A DNA stretch of 64,000 nucleotides from Cryptomeria japonica. Lineage: Eukaryota > Streptophyta > Pinopsida > Cupressales > Cupressaceae. Of the stretch, positions 57,910-64,000 are shown one piece after another. Position 1 is the stretch's first letter; each line of letters opens with the position of its first letter. The translations under genes were made by a program, and so were the position numbers. The DNA is taken from positions 1 through 64,000 of the forward strand of contig NW_026728915.1 in NCBI RefSeq assembly GCF_030272615.1, given 5' to 3'. Under the pieces are notes generated by a model. The model worked only from the letters and a program-made list of their open reading frames with translations. It did not search any database and was not told the origin of the DNA.

Positions 57910-60060
57910 CCCTTTCGGCGTAATTCCTCATGTTTTCAGCTTTGACACTTTGTGCTGTCCTGGGGTCCAAGTCTAAGGATCTGACATATCTCTGTCTGCA
58001 CCAAAGCTACCAATTAAGCTAGATTTGGAATATAAGAATGTAATAAAGTATTCAGGTGTGCACCTACAACTAATAGAGTACTGAGACATGTAAACAAAAA
58101 GGCAAGGATCAAATGAGAGAAGAGAAAAGAAAATTATTTGACAAATAATGTGAAAGGGTAGTCTAGAAGATGAAAAACCAAATGATGATGTCAATAGTCG
58201 ATGACATGTAGCTAAAGCTCCTTCCATAAACTTTAAAAATCACTCATGGATTCCATCCTTGGGAGTGTTAGAAAAGCCATGCAGGTTCTCATAAAAGATT
58301 TACTTTTCCAAGGTAGGTGTAGCTCGTTGAAACTTGTTAAAAGCTTGTAGTCTGCACTAATGTGAATATAAAATCTCCTGTTCAAGTCTCAAGTGCGAAC
58401 TAGCAAGTAAATTTGCTACTTCTTTCGCTTAAATATTTCCAACTATGCTACTCTCAGGTTGAAAACTCCCATTGTTTATCATAAACAGTCCTCTAATTTG
58501 CCTAAAAGAAATAGTTGTAGCAACTGGAACATGCCTTGCATTTGCATTTAAGAAGTAAGGTAAAAACTAATTAACTACTGATCAATCATTAGGATAGCTT
58601 CAATGCTTTATATGTTTCCTGTAGTACTCCTACTTGTTTGAACTCATTAGACTCATATTTTATTATTGTTTGTTTTTTGTGGATACATTACCATGATATG
58701 TTATTCAGATTTGTATGACATTATGCTTTATCTAGAGATGAGATGTATAATTTATTTGCAGTATTTCAGTATTTGTGATTTATGGCATTTTATGCATTAT
58801 TACTATGTACTGACATTTTACTTTATCTATGCAATGTGTAATTATATGTTGTGTGTTTCCGAGTGTATTGGATGCAAGGGGACAATTTTCCTTCACTCAT
58901 TTTGGTGAGACAGGGAACATCGCAATTCTCCTTCATTGGTGTGTATGTTGTGTTTGCTATATTGTATATATATGCATGTGTGGTTCAGTGATGCGGATTA
59001 TTGTAGGCACAAGTACCGAGTAGGTATGGGGTATTGTCTCCACTTGGCTTCATAGGTCTGAGCGTGCCTTATATTTTCTGATGGAAGTGGAGGAGATAGT
59101 AGTTGACCCTACTTTACTCAGTTACACTCATATGAGTGTCGTTAATTGGTCGTCTTGTTCGGCCTTCGTATTTTGTCATTTGATCTTTTTATCTTGAGCA
59201 TTTTAGTGGATTTAATTAATTAATTAATTAAGTTTATGGAATTATCTCATAGTTGTATTGTTTATGCATTGAGATTATAAATTTAGTTAATTAAAAGAAA
59301 TTATAAAATTAAGTTGCAAGCTGCATGATATTAGAAATATTTTTATTTAAATGGAAAAATAAATTAGATTAATTGTATTTATTATTTTCTAAAGTTATAA
59401 TTAAATAAATGAATAAAAGGATTAATTAGAATTAAAATATTGTTTTAATTATTTATTTAGAAAATTAATTAATGTGCATGAGAAAAGAAAAGAAAGAATA
59501 ATGTTTTTTAATTATTGCATGTTAGCTTATTTTTGTGATAAATTTAGAAAATAAAATTAAAATTACTATTATTCTAAATTTAGGTTTTTTGTGAAAAAGC
59601 TATTGAACCTATAATTTTAGTTTAAATAAGGGAATAGGTCTTTATTTTAGTTACACAGGAATAGGTTGGAAATTTAGGTGAAGAAATTTATTGGAAGCTT
59701 ATTGAAAAGGTTAGGGCGCTTCTACAGATATCTTTCAGGAAAGCTATACCAGGTTAGATGAATTCTTAGTTGTGGGTTTTTAGTAGATATTTCTATTTTT
59801 CTCTGTTTGATGTGTGTGTATAAAATTATTGTCGAATATAAACCCTCTTCTGGTGAATTTGAGTTTTGTTTTAAAATCTGTGCCTGGGGTGTTTTTCTAG
59901 TTTATGGGAAGAATGTAATTTTAAGAACATTGAGAAAATTATTATGAAAAAATTATTCTAAATTAAAAAAAAATGTGGTTGAAATAAAATTCTATGAATG
60001 AGTTTTATTGTATAGAAATTTTTTTAATTCTATAGAAATTCTGTTAAATGAGTTTTATGT
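57910..60060. other. AT-rich DNA, no recognised gene
   Basis: Short open stretches at 58666-58908 and 58829-59023 overlap in different frames and have no motif. TTAATTAATTAATTAATTAA occurs near 59215-59231. The stretch from about 58850 may be part of a long LTR that ends at 62161, but no partner copy is in the window. Confidence 0.35.
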
Positions 60061-60080
60061 ATTTGGAAATTAATTTAAAA

Positions 60081-60100
60081 ATATATATATATATATATAT
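60081..60100. repeat. (AT)n microsatellite
   Basis: Ten perfect AT dinucleotides, followed by interrupted ATAT stretches to 60120. Confidence 0.9.
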
Positions 60101-60125
60101 AAAAGATATATATATAAAAAAAATA

Positions 60126-60280
60126 AGTAGCAACTACCTACGGTAGCATCTGCTACTGGCGGTAGTACACAGTACTACCGACGGTAGTAGTGCTACCAAA
60201 TGGTAGTACTAGCTATGGATAGTAGTAGTGCTACCAGACGGTAGTACTAGCTACCGGCAGTAGCATAGGCTACCATGCTT
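60126..60280. repeat. 38-bp palindromic minisatellite (GGTAGTACTAGCTACC type)
   Basis: GTAGTAGTGCTACC starts at 60184 and 60222, a 38-base period, with diverged partial copies on both sides. Each unit contains both GGTAGTAC and GTACTACC or GCTACC, so single strands can fold into many alternative hairpins. Confidence 0.85.
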
Positions 60281-60451
60281 AGGGCAAAGAAAATTTTTAA
60301 TGTTTTTTTTTAATTTTAATTATTTTCTAACCCCTGTGCGTACTGCAGTATAGTTGTTTCGGCTTTCGTACCCAGGGGTTGGGTTAATAAAATTAAATTA
60401 TGTGCTATTTTATATATATGTATATAAATAGATATATGTATATTTATATGA

Positions 60452-60454
<3 letters not shown>

Positions 60455-60496
<42 letters not shown>
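60455..60496. repeat. (TA)n microsatellite
   Basis: About 21 TA dinucleotides without interruption, with impure TA-rich sequence before it (60410-60454) and another run at 60564-60578. Confidence 0.9.
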
Positions 60497-60499
<3 letters not shown>

Positions 60500-60502
<3 letters not shown>

Positions 60503-62161
60503 GTGTTTTCTTTATGGTTATTATATTATTTTAAGTGTTATTTAATTACTGGTTATGAGTTGATATATATATATATATCATAGTCATAAGATCAGTTTAT
60601 AGTTTTGAATGTTTCAGAAAAAGTTTATAATTTTTATAATTGATAAATATGTTGAAAATACATTAGGAGAATTATTTCTATTTTAAATATTTTTGGACAA
60701 ATGACAAGATGGATGTTTTTGTATTAAATAGTTGTATTTTCTTATTATTTAGAAAATGTTTATTTTCAAATAATTTATGCTTTGGCTATTTAAAAAAAAA
60801 AGATTGCTTTTATTAGGATTTTGTGTAAATGGTGTTTTCAGTCAAGCTTAAACTTCATTGGTATTCTGGTTGAATTGTCATTGTGTCCTATACTATTATT
60901 TCTCATTGACCAGGTGTTGTTGTATAACCTTTTTGATATGAGTCATTGTGTGTTGTTATCCAAATGGTCAATCTTTGGTTAGTGATTGTGTATCCTTCAC
61001 CTATGCTTTGTCAAGATTGTTTATGGCTGTTTGTTTCACCATAGAGTTCTCATAGAGAGAGACATTTCCTATTAGTGTTCTATGAGAGAGAGTGGCTTTC
61101 GAGCAGGGGCCGTGCCCGAAGTGGATGACAGGATAACCCATTGAAAGTTAGTTAAAAAGTGATAACATAATAATATATTCAGGGGGGGTGAGAAAAATAT
61201 TAATTAAGATAAGTGTACCTCGTGCATAGGTGAGTGCTTGTATAGGGCTCATAATATTACGAGAATGCCTAGAATGGCAAACTTACCACCTTGTCTTCAC
61301 GAAAGGATTGGTAGGGTCCATATGAGACTTAGTTGGAACTGGAGGATCAGGAGAGGTTACCAGGAGAAACCCAGGATGGGGGCTAGGACCTATGGAGGCT
61401 GTACCATGGTAACCATCAAGCTATGCTATGACACTCTCTTCTTAGAGTCACTTGTGTTTTGTGAGTTGAGTCACATGGATGTTTGTAGAGTCTTATAGTC
61501 CTTTTGTACTTGTCTTATTTTGCTTGCTTGAGGGTTTTCTACTATCTCCTAGCACGGTGGGGTGGTTCCATTTCAGGATCACATGATTGGGTGGTAGTGC
61601 CACTTCCCATTAGATGTTCTGGATTGTATCTTTAGGCGAGGAAAGGCTTCGTTGGTATTTCTTGGTTCGTGGTTTATGTACCAGCTCTCGTTCGAGATCA
61701 TTGTTCAGTTGAGACATTGTGGTCATTGTATCAGACTTTTATGTAACCTTGATATTGTAACATTGTAATCAGTGGTATTATTGGAAGCCATGTATTTATG
61801 GATATTGTAATATTATGTCAGTGAAATGAATGTTATTGTTTTGATCTTATGTTTAAATGGTTTATGGAAATTGGATACATTGGAATACTTTTATTTCTTT
61901 ATTATGAAATTTGGATGTATGTGTAGTTTTAAACTTAAGTTTTCAATTTATCTAATTAAATGGATTAACCATGGTGTTAATATAATCTACAAATCAATCT
62001 TCATTGGTAACCCTTAGGAAAACATATGTTAGACTTCCGCTGTGCTATTAAAAGTGCAATGGTTTTAGTTAATGCACTTAGTTTTTCAAAAAAAAAAATT
62101 GTTTCACCCTTTAGTGCCTAGTTGTGTTGTTTTCCTTTAGGGTTCCTAGTGGGGCATTACA
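60500..62161 (+). repeat. Probable distal part of a long LTR
   Basis: No gene. The stretch ends GGGGCATTACA at 62151-62161, the form of many conifer-type LTR ends, after which sequence character changes. The frame at 61238-61498 is open but unrecognised. No TGTAATGCCCC-type start or second copy is in the window, so boundary and type are inference. Confidence 0.3.
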
Positions 62162-63720
62162 CTTCCCAAAACTAGTCACTGAATGCACAAGCTAATCATT
62201 CTAATTTCTCTTTCAATTAGTAAAAATATGAAAAGCCACCACCCTCGTCCAATTTAAAACATTGGGATAGCATGCACACTAAAACCATTCAACCAAGAAC
62301 AAAACTATTGTCTCATCCAAACTGCTCTGATCCTTTAGACAAAGACTGTTATATTTGTATACCCTCAAAGTATTGCCCATGCTTGACTATCATTAACTTT
62401 ACTATTTTTTTACCAGTCATTATGATGTTGTTATAATAGATTTATGCAACTTAATATGTTACTTTCCTTTCTTGTATAGAGGATTGTGGCTAGTGATTCA
62501 TTGTTGTAGTTCTTGATGCATTGGATTCTCAAAAGCTATAATTCTTTTGTGCCCATTGACTACTTTTAGAGACTAATACTCTATGTTGTGCTTATTGAAG
62601 ACATCCTATACTATTGCTTCTGATCTTTTCTCTTCATCATCTTCCTAATGTCACTGATGTTATCAAACTTGTCTCAGACCTCTAATATGGTTAGTTTAGG
62701 TAATGATTTTTCCTCTATGTTACAGGAATATGTATTGGTCAACACATTACCATAGTTTTGCTCGATGAAGTATACCCCAACATTAATTTTACAAATGATG
62801 AAAATTATGTTATCTTTTGTTTACCCTTAGGATGATTGCGAATTCTCTATTTAGACAGTCATAGCCCCTTGAATGGTGGTTGTCTCCATGATTGACCATG
62901 CTTTTCTATTCTTATACTGGTTTGTGAATATGATCATCATATCTATCATAATAGTGGATGTTTCCCATAACTATCACTTAACCCTTTTACTATCTTTTTA
63001 TATGATTCTTCACTGCTCCTTGTTCACTATTTGGTTGGGGTTTCATTGTTTGTTTGGGGTTTCATTGTTTGTTTGTTTATTTCCCAAATAATGGATTGTT
63101 TCTTCATGACTGCATTCATGTATTCCTAATAGAGCTTGGCAATACTTTTTTCTTTAGACTGTTTTCTAGTTGATGGACCGTATCTTTGTTGTTGTTGACA
63201 GTGATATCTTTCTCTTTTGTGAGGGTTGCTTCTTTCTTACTCTTTGAAGTTTTGCTACTGTGTCTCAAATTGAAGTAAGAGATAAATCTAGGACTGTCCT
63301 TTGTCTGCGACACTTTCTTTGCATTATTCATGCTCCATCACTTCATATGCATTATAGACATGACCATTTTTTTGCAGTCTCTTATTTTTGCATTCTATGG
63401 AACTGCTAGTGATGTATGTGAAGCATGATTTGTTCATTAGTGATTCTTATCATTATTGGAACAATCATGATAGTATTGTTGTCCTTTTTTACTTTACTAT
63501 TTTGTTTGAGTCTTTTGACAAAGCTGGGAAAGAAATGAGACCTTATATGCTTTGTTTGGCTATCTTTTACAGTGATTGATATGCTTTGTGACTTTGACAT
63601 TGTTTCAGAGTCTTTACACTATTGTAGGTGTCATTGATTGAAGTTGGACTATCATAAGCTTCTTGTTTTGACAGTGAATTTTAGAATTTGTGTCATTCCC
63701 TTTGGTCTACTTGTTGTTTG
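62162..63720. other. T-rich DNA with unassigned minus-strand coding-like shreds
   Basis: Minus-strand lysine-rich pieces at 63600-63406 and 63331-63116 (SKTSKSKKEATLTKEKDIT) may be decayed coding sequence, but no family is recognised. GGGGTTTCATTGTTTGTTT is duplicated at 63037-63075. Confidence 0.3.
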
Positions 63721-63737
63721 TAACTAGGGCTATATAT

Positions 63738-63772
63738 GGGTTTAGATTGCCTTAAGGCAACATCTGAACCCA
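63738..63772. repeat. Quasi-palindrome around TTGCCTTAAGGCAA
   Basis: The 14-base core at 63747-63760 is a perfect palindrome. Flanking GGGTTTAGA and TCTGAACCC extend the pairing with one mismatch and a small bulge, forming a stem of more than ten pairs. Confidence 0.8.
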
Positions 63773-63922
63773 TTTAGGTCTGGGCCCTATCCTAGGGTAA
63801 CGTGACCCCAAATCTATACCCAGTCCAGTCTTCACGCTATCCTAGATACACATGCCACATAATATATATATTGGCACCAAAATTTAAAGTAGGCCAACTT
63901 GCAATTAAGAGTTAAAGGTGCG

Positions 63923-63930
63923 TATAAATA
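63923..63930 (+). promoter_or_regulatory. TATA-box promoter at the right edge
   Basis: TATAAATA in GCGTATAAATAGAAG is a strong plant core promoter match, followed about 30 bases later by CTCACTCATTTCATTC, a plausible start-site region. The transcribed sequence would lie beyond the window; it may be a gene or an LTR. Confidence 0.45.
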
Positions 63931-64000
63931 GAAGACATTTTGCAAGTCAAACTCACTCATTTCATTCTGCAAGAAAACTGAATTAGATGTGCTTAATAAG

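Noticed and set aside
60316-60501. Open minus-strand frame of alternating Ile and Tyr
   Set aside because: It is only the translation of the TA microsatellite.

Overview
This window looks like nuclear DNA of a large-genome seed plant, most likely a gymnosperm (conifer-type). It is AT-rich and almost wholly built of decayed, nested retrotransposons: Ty1/Copia, several Ty3/Gypsy of the Tat type, a non-autonomous element with very long LTRs, and L1-like LINEs. I see no prokaryotic, organellar or viral gene organisation, no rRNA and no intact tRNA. The only gene-like sequences that are not clearly mobile DNA are an SKP1-like sequence near 57.4-57.9 kb, a tiny SKP1-like fragment at 5.8 kb, unassigned coding-like pieces around 46.1 and 49-50 kb, and a promoter-like stretch at the right edge.

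Layout. 1-2090: Copia gag remnant, PBS and 5' LTR, all on the minus strand. 2140-2440: degenerate tandem repeat. 3019-5395: LTR-like DNA followed by a Ty3 gag-protease pseudogene. 5631-5880: 49-bp tandem duplication, then the SKP1-like fragment. 6051-16702: element C, an old non-autonomous LTR retrotransposon. Its LTRs are about 3 kb, its internal reading frame is of unknown family, and its 5' LTR carries a 1.27-kb insertion. 18180-21040: minus-strand remnants of a repeat-encoded protein and of Ty3 pol. About 21870-45551: element A, a Ty3 gag-protease element that seems to lack RT and integrase, split by element B.

Element B (24432-41366) is a Tat-lineage element with matching CAAAA target-site duplications, PBS, gag, protease with a G-patch, RT, two RNase H domains, integrase and polypurine tract. 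Between pol and its 3' LTR it carries an antisense gene for a plant mobile domain (PMD) protein. That gene has a TATA box, a canonical splice donor and acceptor, and one frame of 637 codons with many stops, nearly all TAG, and no frameshift. This is the most interesting object in the window.

45.6-53.4 kb: mostly AT-rich DNA with short tandem duplications, a possible SINE, small membrane-protein-like frames and a LINE ORF1 remnant. 53929-56583: a fairly well preserved, 5'-truncated LINE ORF2 (RT, zinc finger, RNase H) on the minus strand. 57354-57909: the SKP1-like sequence. 58-62.2 kb: AT-rich, LTR-like DNA with a palindromic 38-bp minisatellite and long TA repeats. 63.7-64 kb: quasi-palindrome and TATA-box promoter.

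Apart from decaying mobile elements there is no working pathway here. The value lies in nesting order, antisense gene capture by a retrotransposon, the mutational signature of silencing, and repeated hairpin motifs. All family assignments come from reading translations by eye; no database search was possible.
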